Below, in pieces: positions 9,401 through 18,800 of a stretch of DNA of 64,000 bases (position 1 is its first letter; every line of letters begins with the position of its first letter). The stretch lies in assembly GCF_037975245.1 (NCBI RefSeq), contig NC_092576.1:40116111-40180110 (forward strand), written 5' to 3'. The notes under the pieces are model-generated. The model saw only the letters and a program-made list of their open reading frames with translations. It had not been told where the DNA came from and searched no databases. The DNA comes from Apostichopus japonicus (lineage: Eukaryota > Echinodermata > Holothuroidea > Aspidochirotida > Stichopodidae). The position numbers and the translations under genes are program-made.

Positions 9401-11779
9401 CTGTAGTATCTATTTTATATTTTGACTTCTGCTAACCAAAAATTACCTTTGACCTCCACCCAAAATAATAGGGTTCTTGTACTCATTAACCTATCTTGGG
9501 ATATCGGGAATACAAGGTTTGTATTTGTAAGGATATATAGACTGTCAGCTCTGATAACCCTAATTGAACTTTGATCTCTACAAAAACAACAATGTTTTTA
9601 TGTTATTAGGAAAGCCATATGCAAAATATGAGAGCCAATCAAGTTTCATATTTGGAGATATCGTGTTTACTAGTATTTCACGTTTTGATCAATGGTGACC
9701 TTCAATGAAATCTTACTTACAACAAATTGTGTAAAAAGCTTAACACTTCATAAAGCTATACTACCATGCAAATATGAGCCTATCATTTTATGTTTAGGTT
9801 CTGGAGAAACAACGCTTTTGAAATGTTCATAGTTTGTCCTGTACTAACCCCAAATGACATTTGACCGCACCTAAACAAAAGGTTCTGTACTTATTATAGG
9901 GAAGTCACATACAAACAATGAGAACTGAAGAGGATACCAATCTTGAAATATCTACACATACACACGCACACCCTCACACAAACGCGAACACACCCCGACT
10001 TAACTGCATAGGTTACTTGCTTGCCTTTGACAATAACTAACCAGAATGCAAAATGCACTTGTATTCCGACGACTTCTGCTTGTTCACCAGTAAGTTCTTA
10101 TAACATTTGTACTGAATCACTAATTTGATGTACCAAGAACTCTATGGCATGATACACATAGGTCAGTCTACTATACGTGGCAATACACACCTCCACCAAA
10201 ATAATTGGGGTCTTGTTCTCAATGTGATGCATCCACACACCAAGTATCAATGACTCCTACCTTGAGATATGATGTTTCAAGTTTGATCTCTGCTGACCTA
10301 AAATTAACACAAACAACAGGAATCTTGTACTCAAAATGGCAAATCCATATACCATGTATTAAAAGTATCAATGGTTTCTACCATGAGCTATTGTGTTAAA
10401 AAAGGTTACAGAGTTCCAACACTGTGTTGACCCATATTACCTTGACCTCCGCCAAAACCAAAAAAGAATGTAACGCATCTATAATTCCACATGAATAGTA
10501 ATGAAAGTATCCATGCCTCTTGTCTTGAGGTATCCTGTTTACAAGAATTAATGTTTGACATCTGGTGTCTTCAGATGAGCTTTGACCTTCATGAAAAATG
10601 ATAGTCTTTGTTTTGTTAATATGGCGCATCCACATGCTAAGTATGATAAGTATCCATTATTCCTATCTTGAGATATAGTCTTTATAAGATTGTAAGTGTT
10701 TGATGTCTGATAATTGCCGATAATATTTGACATCCACCAAAAACAATTAGGTTAATCTACTCAATATGACGCATACACATGCCAAGTATAAAAATGATCC
10801 ATACTTTCCATCACGAGATATCATGATCACAACATTTACAGCGATTGACATGTGGTGACCACAGATATCCTTTGACCTTCACCAAAAACGACAGGATTAT
10901 GTACTCATTAATGATAAATGAATGATATCTAAAATGAAATATGCTTAAAAGGTTTTCAGAGTTTGATAACTGGTGACCCAGGTGAGCTTTGACCTCTCAA
11001 AAACGACAAGAAAATCAATAAAACGCATTTACAAGATAGGTTTGAGCATTATCCATGCCTCGAGATGTCCTCTTTACAAGGTTTTCAGTGTTTGACATCT
11101 AGTGACCTCATGTGATGTTGTAATCTCCACCAAAACATTAGTTTATTAGACTTATGATATTTATGCATGCTAAGAATAACGAGCATTCATATTTTCTATC
11201 ACGAGATATAATGTGTACTTTTTCAGTGTTTGACCTTCGTTGACCTCAGATAATCTTTGACCTCGACCAGAATATAGTTTTCTTCTACTTACTATAATGC
11301 ATCCGTATGCAAGTGTGAAAAGTATCTACGTTCCCAACTTGAGATATCGTGTTTACAGGGTATTCAGTGCTTAACCTCTGGTGACCTCAGATAATAGTTT
11401 GACCTCCACCGCAAGCAATAGGGATCTGCTACTTGATAAGGGGCATCTATCTCCCACGCATGAAAACTACCCATGATTCATATCTTGTGATATCGTATTT
11501 ACAATCTGGGCGTCACTCACCCATATACACGCGCCGTCATGACTGCATAGGTTTCTCTTGTCATCGATACCAAAAAAGGGAAACCGAAAGCCGTGCATGT
11601 TTGCATAATGCTGTGTGGTACTTTACATAGAAGATCTTACAATATACAGTCACGATAGTGCAGCTACTAGTACGTACGCAATGAATGCTTCTTCACTTTT
11701 CACTGGATTACTACTCACCTGACGATAATGCAAGTATTGTCGTGAACGCTAAAATGAGTCTTGTGCCGAGAATCGCCAT
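1..11779 (-). CDS. Gene 1: Ig-transmembrane-NACHT receptor (multi-exon, 3' end beyond window)
   Basis: Assembled by eye from GT-AG signals and codon phase. The exons are 11779-11719, 8997-8677, 4248-3595, 2846-2508, 2236-2126 (or 2410-2319), 1518-1469, 895-868 and 430-1. All junctions keep frame and give about 664 visible residues. The order is a signal peptide (1-20), four Ig-like units (21-458), a TM segment (about 467-490), a basic juxtamembrane stretch (496-512), and a pre-NACHT linker followed by a NACHT P-loop with Walker A at residues 604-612. NACHT domains are STAND NTPases that oligomerise in innate-immune sensing and are normally cytosolic. Here the domain is predicted to sit under the membrane, coupled to an Ig ectodomain, so ligand-triggered clustering of NACHT modules is a reasonable inference. 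Walker B and any repeat or effector C-terminus lie outside the window. The splice model is strong, but expression is unproven. Confidence 0.85.
868..895 (-). CDS. Gene 1 exon 7: 28-nt linker microexon
   Basis: The exon is flanked by TTGTTTCACAG and G|GTATGT. It enters in phase 0, leaves in phase 1, and encodes GIPMMENTN plus one base. This is exactly the phase change needed to join exon 6 (or exon 5a) to the NACHT exon. It is too short for any ORF search, so the support is phase and splice signals only. Confidence 0.65.
1469..1518 (-). CDS. Gene 1 exon 6: basic juxtamembrane exon
   Basis: A 50-nt exon lies between TTCTCTTCAG and GAG|GTATTG. It enters in phase 1 and leaves in phase 0. It encodes ARKKSMKQIKRGDTETE, a strongly basic stretch directly after the membrane segment. 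Its short size makes it easy to miss, but phase, splice signals and charge all fit. Confidence 0.7.
2126..2236 (-). CDS. Gene 1 exon 5b: second copy of the transmembrane exon (joins to NACHT)
   Basis: A 111-nt phase 1-1 exon encodes residues 459-495. A polar PKQRSYTW lead-in is followed by a long hydrophobic run (AITIIAVLVTMIIIITLALV) that ends IFCRIR. Basic residues follow on the cytoplasmic side, as expected for a type I stop-transfer sequence. The donor is AGAG|GTACAT, which is weaker than consensus. Splicing to 1518-1469 gives RIRARKKSMK, so this copy is the one that best supports the full-length receptor. Confidence 0.8.
2270..2507 (-). repeat. Tandem duplication of intron plus transmembrane exon
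   Basis: On the minus strand, the sequence after the exon 4 donor runs ATGCGCAGC, then ATGAAGTG, then GATTACTTGTTGTTTAT and an acceptor. It recurs after the exon 5a donor as ATGCGCAGCC, GTGAAGTG, GATTACTTGTTGTTTAT and an acceptor. The second unit continues into exon 5b (to 2126). Both intron and exon were therefore copied, giving two adjacent transmembrane exons. Confidence 0.8.
2295..2410 (-). CDS. Gene 1 exon 5a: first copy of the transmembrane exon (truncating or alternative)
   Basis: The acceptor TTTATTTATAG opens a phase-1 exon encoding LTTEQRSNTFTITIIALL and then VTMIIIIVAVVIVCTC. It can either read on to a TGA at 2297-2295, giving a receptor with almost no cytoplasmic tail, or use a GTATGT donor at 2318 (exon 2410-2319). 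That donor leaves phase 0, which fits the phase-0 exon at 895-868 but not exon 5b (phase 1) or exon 6 (phase 1). Together with 5b it is a tandem duplication that includes the preceding intron. Use of this copy is inferred from sequence only. Confidence 0.6.
2508..2846 (-). CDS. Gene 1 exon 4: membrane-proximal Ig-like domain
   Basis: A 339-nt phase 1-1 exon covers residues 346-458. The first Cys and Trp are in VLTCSVLGIRPKVALEW, again with the RPxVxLxW signature, and the second Cys is in VTVECRAVGDNAE. It opens with VDPTPVFPVIDGC, which parallels the VPP/VFP openings of the Ig exons of gene 2. The donor is ATG|GTAAGT and the acceptor is TTTCCTTTCAG. It splices in phase to either copy of the transmembrane exon. 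Confidence 0.85.
2847..3594 (-). other. Gene 1 intron 3
   Basis: An AT-rich intron of about 750 bases separates the two-domain Ig exon from the membrane-proximal Ig exon. I see no further exon or repeat in it. Confidence 0.6.
3595..4248 (-). CDS. Gene 1 exon 3: two Ig-like domains in one exon
   Basis: A 654-nt phase 1-1 exon encodes two Ig-like domains without an intron between them. The first has VNCFVRDSRPAVKLSW with a later partner Cys in LLVCRANS, so it has the family's RPxVxLxW signature. The second has MNLSCTDLGL, a VVWKW Trp, and the F-strand pattern EGLYACVYDNG. There are several N-glycosylation sequons (NFT, NVT, NLS, NHT). The acceptor is a run of T then ATAG, and the donor is G|GTATGA. 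Confidence 0.85.
6030..6880 (+). repeat. Dispersed repeat with 'TTTGACC...GTGACC' body, CA-rich tract and terminal hairpin
   Basis: Two diverged sub-units (about 6440-6560 and 6620-6740) precede a CA-rich tract at 6788-6825 and the end CCCGACTACATACTGTAGG. A hairpin TTCCTTTGCT/AGCAAGGAA follows near 6850-6871. A similar hairpin lies at about 6033-6053. Related ends occur at 9955-10030, 11505-11575 and, inverted, at 27985-28080. It sits in gene 1 intron 2. Confidence 0.55.
7612..8412. mobile_element. piggyBac-like MITE with TTAA ends, in gene 1 intron 2
   Basis: The left end TTAAAGCAGCATTTTGCGT (7612-7630) is matched by the inverted right end ACGCAAAATGCTGCTTTAA (8394-8412). The outermost TTAA at both sides fits the target site duplication of piggyBac-type elements, leaving a 15-bp terminal inverted repeat AGCAGCATTTTGCGT. 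Inside are two diverged direct copies (about 7950-8165 and 8170-8410), each with a 'CAAACTAGTGG..TTTGG' motif and ending in CAACGCAAAATGC or a close variant. There is no transposase ORF, so it is non-autonomous. Confidence 0.7.
8677..8997 (-). CDS. Gene 1 exon 2: N-terminal V-like Ig domain
   Basis: This is a 321-nt phase 1-1 exon between a CCTTGTACAG acceptor and a G|GTATGT donor. It encodes residues 21-127. Ig marks are a B-strand Cys (PFSCNGSS), a C-strand Trp (SIAWVNV) and an E-strand-like SLLITNVT. The usual YxC near the F strand is not present in its standard form, and an extra Cys follows in LKLICVHTT, so the disulphide may be atypical. NGSS and NVT are N-glycosylation sequons, consistent with an extracellular location. 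Confidence 0.8.
9420..11470. repeat. Diverged tandem array with units of roughly 110-150 bp inside gene 1 intron 1
   Basis: The unit has the recurring order TTTGACCTCCACC, AAAACAATAGG, CTTGTACTCA, GCATCCACATGCCAAGTAT, then a 'TATCTTGAGATATC' segment, 'GTTTACAAGGTTTTCAG', and 'GTGTTTGACCTCTGGTGACC'. Copies start near 9445, 9850, 10190, 10300, 10437, 10580, 10730, 10870, 10985, 11120, 11255 and 11395. They are diverged from one another. The array fills most of the 2.7-kb intron 1. Confidence 0.75.
9955..10035 (+). repeat. Copy of the CA-tract and 'CCGACT..TGCATAGG' repeat end
   Basis: An ACACACGCACAC-type tract is followed by CCCCGACTTAACTGCATAGG and TTACTTGCTTGCC, matching the end of the repeat at 6780-6880. 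It interrupts the tandem array of intron 1. Confidence 0.5.
11505..11580 (+). repeat. Copy of the 'TGACTGCATAGG' repeat end
   Basis: CACTCACCCATATACACGCG is followed by TCATGACTGCATAGG and TTTCTCTTG. This is the same terminal arrangement as at 6780 and 9955. It marks the end of the tandem array. Confidence 0.45.
11719..11779 (-). CDS. Gene 1 exon 1: signal peptide
   Basis: The ATG at 11779 opens MAILGTRLILAFTTILAL followed by SS. This is a short polar start, a hydrophobic core and small residues, and the first residue after the splice is Ala. The exon ends in phase 1 at a consensus donor (CAG|GTGAGT). Joining it to the Ig exon at 8997 gives SSATSVEDTEC, a plausible cleavage region. A short out-of-frame upstream ATG lies about 10 bases before the chosen start, and I chose the ATG that yields a signal peptide and the correct phase. 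Confidence 0.8.
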
Positions 11780-12060
11780 GTCTTCTCATAGGTCCAAGAA
11801 AACCTTAGAGAGATGACATAGGTGGTTGTATTTGTTTATTCTGAAAGCGTAGAAGGAAAAGCCAAAAAAAAAGGTCAAACGCGTACTGTAAAGCTGTTAA
11901 ACACTGCCTAGAAATAACTGTAACATTTTAAAACCATAACCAATTTCTGCTGATAAGAAACTGATGAGAATCGGTTTATCTCGCGGTAAGATTAAAGCCA
12001 AGGAGGCAGTTTAAAACTTCCCGTAGTCAAATTAGGTTGTTAAGGTACACAGATGAACAA
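11780..12060 (-). promoter_or_regulatory. Presumed 5' UTR and promoter region of gene 1
   Basis: This is the stretch directly upstream of the gene 1 start codon on the minus strand. I see no convincing TATA box or other core promoter motif, and the assignment rests on position only. It contains a poly-A run near 11865 on the plus strand and a short upstream ATG. Confidence 0.3.
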
Positions 12061-15000
12061 GTATTCCTAACGGTGGGGTATAGAAATTGTAGAATGACGT
12101 TATTTCACTCATTTAACAGTTTTTTGGGTTATTTTTGGAATATATTTTCCAGACACCATAACGTTGTGGTACCATGTGTGTTTTATGTGGAGAACGTGGG
12201 GATAGCACGGGTGTAAGCCAACCTTGGAATACCTATTTGGGGCCCCTGTGGTGTTAGATTTATATGTTGACAGTGGTACGTGGTCTACTTTTGACAATCC
12301 CGTACTTGACAAGTGTGGGTTGAATGTGGACTACAAGTAAGTTCATTGTTTTGGTATGACGTATTAGGGTTCAATGCGTTTGAAATGGAAAAAATCAGTG
12401 TCGGTAAACCAAGGGGTAATCACACGGCCAACTAATGTGAGTTTATACACCTTGGCCCGTGTTGATCTTATAGTTCTCCGAGTTGGAGGGGCACCGACAA
12501 TTTAAGGAGGGGCACAATAATACTTATGTGCTATTACATGGTGGTAGGACAAACTAAGGGGGATTAATGGTGGGTGGGAGAACACTAGTCTGTAAGGGAA
12601 AAGGCATGACCAGCTAACAGATTGCTAGAAAGGAGTTCATACTTAAATGGAGTCATATAGACACCGTAGACAAATGCTCAATGGATGGTAAAGACTGATA
12701 TACACTGTAAGTTCAATTGATCATGTTGAGTTAAAACATTTTCTTTAATATTTCTTTTGGGAATTACAAGTCTAGAGATCTTTGCATCATTTAAGTGAAA
12801 GGTACTTTGTAGTACGGAAGCAACCAAAGATTCCATTATTGCTGTGTATAAGTTGTTGATGCAGATGCTTAGAAAATATATAAACAAGAAAAAAAATTTT
12901 GGTTAGACTTCCCAAATGTGTTTTTCTCTACATATTGTGACTATTTTTGAGCTGTATATTATCCAGTTAAAAGCCGCATTACATTCATCGGGACCTTGAA
13001 AAATGAATCCTAGAAGGAAATTACATATCTGCGGTGAGCAATACAATGGATGATAAAAATACAAAGAACATTCAAACAATGAATGATACAAAATACCAAG
13101 CAACATTGATAATATACAGTAATATGCAGTCTAAACAATATATACACGCCCCCTCCCCACCTCGTGAAGTTCTTGTTGTGAGTACTAATGGCAGTGCCTA
13201 TTTATTTTCGTGTGACGTCAGTGACCTCAATCTACCGCTACTAGCTGGATAGATGATTGTGCAATAAGTGACTGTGATCTTTCCACACGGACATCAGTGT
13301 ACACAATTCCCGTAGACCGACGCCACTGACGGCAGAGTACATCCCTGAGATTGGCACAGTTCGTCCCAGCAGTAGAGATTGAGCAGTAAGAAACTGTTGT
13401 GTTGAACCAAGTTTTTGTTCATAGAAACATGGTCAAGATACAAGTCAGGAGTGGCTTTTATGTGTACATGTGTGTGGTTGCCTGTTTCCAGGTATAAGTA
13501 TGCAGCAATATGTGATGAACTGAGTTACCTCGGAGCTCCAACTGCTGTAATAGCTATATTAAAGGTGATTAATTACATTAGCATATATATAACTGTTGTC
13601 TGTATACATTAGCTGTGATTGTATCATGGTCTTATCATGTTGTGTTTTACATGGCAGTTCACATGCTTAACGACATTAGACATGTGTGCTAGTGTGTAGT
13701 GCAAGTGTTAAGGATTGGATCAATATAGGCAGCGACATTAGATTACAAAGTGCGGGCAGCAGCACTAAGAATGCTAATGGTGAATATCGAGAGCAACGCT
13801 AGCTCTATAAGGCTGAAAGAGCAGTTGGCCAGTTCTTGTTGAGACTGTTAGGGACCTCACCATAATCCATTCCGTTAGCCTTCTGTTAATGTATTGTACA
13901 CGAACCCACTGTAACACTTCAGAACACATTACATGTATATGCAGTATCATTGAAGACTAGTCAAATTAAGGAATACAGAATACAGATCATGTATTGAAGC
14001 ATGTACTGTCCTGAAGGGTTTGGGAAAAATGAGATAAAATTTCAAGACACTAAGTTAAGAATATCATCATTTTTTTCTTGGGGGGGGGGGGCTGGTGTTT
14101 TAGAGCTGAAAGCCTCCCCGTCCCCTCACTCCACATATCTATACCACATAATTCAATATTACTATCCGTTGTAGGCTTACAGCTGCAGTGTATCAATTAT
14201 TATAGGAAGACAAGTAAGACAAGGAAGACAAGGAAGACAAGAAAAAGTATTCTAAGAGGCTGGGCAAATTATTAATCTATTATAAGTGTCAAACTGCACT
14301 TGGAAGGCAAAGGGAATAATTGCACGATTTCAATCTAGTTGCTAGTCATTTGTCCTATTTGATTTAAAAATTGGGGCACCCTATGGCCCAGAAAAACGTC
14401 CCGACACCCCCCCCCCCTAAACGTGATACCTTACACACGATATAATATACATGATCTACTATACATAATCCGCTATGCACGAAACTATAAGATCCACTAT
14501 ACACGATCAACTCTGTAGGATCGACATGTACACGTTCTTGATGTTTGCAATGGGAATTAAAATTGTAATTTGGTTCAAATAATAACTATTCGGTTATCTG
14601 GTAATATCGTTATGACCCTTATCTCCTACTTAAATATACTGAATTGGTTTGGTGGAATATGAATTCATAAACATATTTCAATCCGTGACTATGTAACCGA
14701 AATATGTTATAGATACATTGGCACAACATCATCGATAGTGGCATTATCTATGTTAGTATTCGATTTTATCAATGAAACAGTAAATGGCATGATTTTAAAA
14801 CTTAAGGAACATACTTTGAACGATCACAAACGATTACTTCATGGGAAAATGAATGATTAATCTGTCAACAATAATTGATTTTCAACTAGCGCAATGTATT
14901 GAGGTGTAACTTAACCATGTAAAAGGTTCATCTGTAAGTCTTTATGTGTACCATCGTCTGCAAAGAGATTCGTTATTTTGATGAAAATAATTAAAAAGAC

Positions 15001-15600
15001 ATAGCGTGACATTGAATAAATTTAAATTATCATTTTGTGATTTCTAATTATCATGAATTGTGAGTTCACGGACATTTCCGATATCTTTGCGATACACAAA
15101 TGGTTCAACGTCAAACAATATGGATTCGATTTCAAATCGACAATTCTAAAAACCATGTTTATAGCTACAAAAATCTGTTTACTCTGAAATGAATCAACAG
15201 GGACGTTTGCATTGGTCATGTCCTAACTTCAACAACTCAAGAAGACTAAAGTTAGCGAAAAAAGAACCTAAAGCCCTGATGGATGTTTACACTTTGAGTG
15301 ATTTTTTTTACTAAACCCAACTATCCCAGTATCAACACTTAATTTACTAAGTTCGTATACGGCGTCTCATCACCAATTACAGTCTGTATTTCATGTTGTG
15401 CAAATATATGTTTTTAACCTGAATGTTAATGTTCATAATATATCCATTGGTATTAAATGGAACTTCTCTTTGATTTCAGAGTGCAATGATTCGAGGGAGC
15501 TTTATGATGAATTGATATCAATCTTGCCGTAGTTGACAATTTGTTCTTTCTTTGAACAATTTCAATGGTTTGTTTATCTCATTGTGTCTTACGTTGGAAA
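12061..15600. other. Intergenic stretch without a supported gene
   Basis: It contains a G12 run at 14080-14091, a C11 run at 14407-14417 and a small AAGACAAGG tandem near 14206-14245. One stretch at 13492-13565 has a good acceptor (TGTTTCCAG) and a usable donor (AAAG|GTGATT) and encodes YKYAAICDELSYLGAPTAVI followed by AILK. It has no partner exons that I can find. I cannot name a gene here. Confidence 0.4.
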
Positions 15601-15673
15601 TTTTATAATTATCTTGATATGCCCAGCCCTGGCCTAGAACAATTGAGAATAATGAAAATACAGAGATTTACCT

Positions 15674-15892
15674 GCACTGAAGTAACTTGTCCAAATATAC
15701 GTTGATAAAAGTTATTTGACATTGAGCAAATGTGATTTTGAGTTTCAATGTCGTTGATCCACGGACGAGAGAAGGTCCAGGTATTGTAGGATATACCGAG
15801 AAAAGTGAATGTGAAATACCGAGGTTTGTAACAATCCAAGTGACGTTGGTGAATTTCAATCGCAACATAACATCAGTACTATCCGTTCTCAA
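15674..15892 (-). CDS. Unassigned possible exon
   Basis: Two overlapping minus-strand frames are open across this stretch, which ends at a good donor (TGCAG|GTAAAT). One frame includes RLKFTNVTWIVTNLG and a Cys-containing end. The other reads YKPRYFTFTFLGISYN and FGQVTSVQ. I find no matching acceptor, start codon or neighbouring exon. It could be a lone relic of another Ig-type receptor or chance, so I do not assign a function. Confidence 0.2.
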
Positions 15893-15899
15893 ATAATTC

Positions 15900-18800
15900 T
15901 TTAATATTGACTATTTACTAACACAATATCTAAATAACTCGCATCCTCTCTAAAAGACACTTTGCTGAATTTACGTCGTAAGTTTTGGTTTTAATTACAT
16001 TTAACAGGGTCTCAAATACCGTTATAATTACATATTCCGAAAAAGAAAACCGTTTGTCAACTTGTACACAATTATATACTTAGGCAAGCAAGGCGAAAGC
16101 ATCCACAAATTATTGTTTAGAGTAGGCTCACGGAGCGTCCAATTTTCTTTTGAGGTATAAATATCTTGAGAAAGATAAATTTGAACGACCGAGGTAACTA
16201 GACAGCTCCAAACAAGTTGTAACTTGCCTCAATCTTACTGCTTTCCCTATCATAAGTGTCCTTCTATTCCTACGAAGCTAAAATTCTTAGCACTACGAAC
16301 GAAAATGTGGCCATGTACGGTTATGATTCGCTACAGATAATATGCAAATTATTATTGCTATGCAGTGGTGTGTGACAATATATATCGAAAAAGGTGACGG
16401 CTTGTATGCTCAGTTTGATGACGCATATGGAATGTACTATTGTTTTTTGGGGGTGCATGTTAAAATTATTGTCAAATACTCCAAAGAATTACAATAACGG
16501 AACCATTTCCTGTGATGAGATATAAATATCATGATATGCAGCATGTACAACCGCCAACAGTGATGCAGTAACTCTGACAACAAACACGCAGTTTAAGACT
16601 TAAATTGTTAATCCACCTTTACTCGATCATTTGCTAATTGTGAGAACTGATTGAAACTATACAAGAACTAGTCAATCGTGACGTTTGACTTTTGTTAAGC
16701 CTCGCAAGCCTTAGTAAAAAAAAAAATACAAAAGACAGTAGTATGTTGACCAGTGATTACGAACTTTTAATACGTATTCCATTTGCTTCTGTGTATCAGG
16801 TATTACAAAAACTAAGGTATATGAACTTCACAGCTAGAATTATATACAAACGAATCAGTTTCTATATTTTGCTGTGGTGAGGCCTATAAGTATCGCAGCA
16901 CAATCAATTGCTCCCAGTTACTTTCACACTAAACTCGTCACTTCCAAGACCGATAGAACATATACACATTTTTTTAACTCACAAGTCCTACCCACCATGT
17001 GATAGCTAATAGCTTAAACTATCATCAAACATTCAACTTTTGTCACAGTAACCGTTTAGATTTGAGCTAGAAGAGCTTAAAGTTTACTATAGTGCTCCCC
17101 TTCATATCTACCACCTGTCTTGTTTTACCATATATTTTCAAAAATACCTTCAATCTTCCAGCTTTTTAGACCGTCAGTAGTTTATTTCATCTTATTTAAC
17201 ATCCAATTAAAAAAATAGTGATGACTTAGAAAATGCCAATATATGAATACATTAGGGCAACGTAGAGGTATTTCCCGTTCATATTTACGGGGGTTTTCGT
17301 TGATATCCAACGTGATCGATGACTAGAACCTTCCAACAAGGAGGAAGTAAAACCAGCAAACCGAAGCAACAACTAAAATGATGTTTTGAGACATCCATTA
17401 AACGCCCATTGTGACTTATTTTCACGAGGTGTTCAATTCAATGTATCTCATGCAATATATCCCAGTTTTTTTACCAATACATACAGATAATAAGTTCTAG
17501 TTCGACAATGGTGCAACACGTTGTCTATCAGATATGTTGCACATACCGCACACAATGAACCTTGCAAGAATCACAGACTTCGCTACCACCCCTGCCTACC
17601 CCCACACCAGTTAGTTAGTTATAAACCAGAAAGTTGATGTCGATTTAAGTTGCAATGTTACCCAATCGTTTATGTTTATTCTGAAAAGAGGGCTAAAGTG
17701 AAAGAGAAAACAAAGTTTAAAAGTTTAAATACATATTAAACTTGTCATTGCAATCTCGGAATTTCGATGCTGTATATCTTGTAAACAAATTTCACGTGAG
17801 TAAATTTAATTGTTTTATATACAATGTACATTTACGACGCACACATAGATGTTCATTGTTCTCGCTATTTGCAAGATCCGATAAAGTTGTACCATATCGG
17901 AGAGGGTACTGAATTTAAAACATTTAAGAATACACTTTGGTCTGAAGTAGAAAACAGATTAAGAAAATCAAGACAACAGATACAAAAAAAAATGTATTCC
18001 AATAAGTAAACATGTATAAATAAGAGTTTCAAATTTAAGCAGGGTTAAAATGTTCTTTTTGTTTGAATGATTCATAAGTTCTAATAACTGCCGGGCAATG
18101 ACTGACATCGCCCAAATCTTTAGTCAAACGTTATTTATTCAACAGGGGTACTAAGACTGGTAGAATGTAGGAAAGTTGCAACCAAACACAAAATATAGCA
18201 TCGAATGACTGTTGTGTGTAGCTTAATGGGTACGTGCGTTGGTTGCTTTGTTCAGCAAAGGCAACATCAAAGTATCATGGCAGTATAACGTCACCATAGT
18301 TGATGTTTAAACAGCTTCTTACACAGCACGTATATCTTCTACCATTTTGAATTCCTTTTAATTGGTAGGTCGATGATCACAGTAAATTCATGGAAAATCA
18401 AATATACGTTTATAGAACCACGAATAACGGCGTAAGTGCTCTACAGGGCTCCTGGAGTAAGCAGAATTCTAAAATATACATTCAAATGCTCATCTCACGA
18501 TTAAGCAGTAATGATTTACAGTAAAGTATAGGAAAATGTTAGGATGATATGTAATACTTGAAGAACGCTACAACACAGGTTTTCATAAATTTGAAAATGA
18601 AAGTTATCCTTAAAGACTTAGATGATTAAATCCAACCGTCACCTCTACTCGTCATAGTCGTTTGAACTTCCTCTTTTAGTCCATATGGTTTGTTTGTACT
18701 TTTGAGAACCGCAAAAGTTAATACAATTCTGCTAACCTCGAGTGATTCTTCCATAGTATGTGAAGTCTGTCTTATGCAATGGTGTGTGACGGTAGCGTGC

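Noticed and set aside
9420-11470. CRISPR-like array
   Set aside because: Units are continuous diverged tandem repeats without constant short repeats and unique spacers, in an animal intron.
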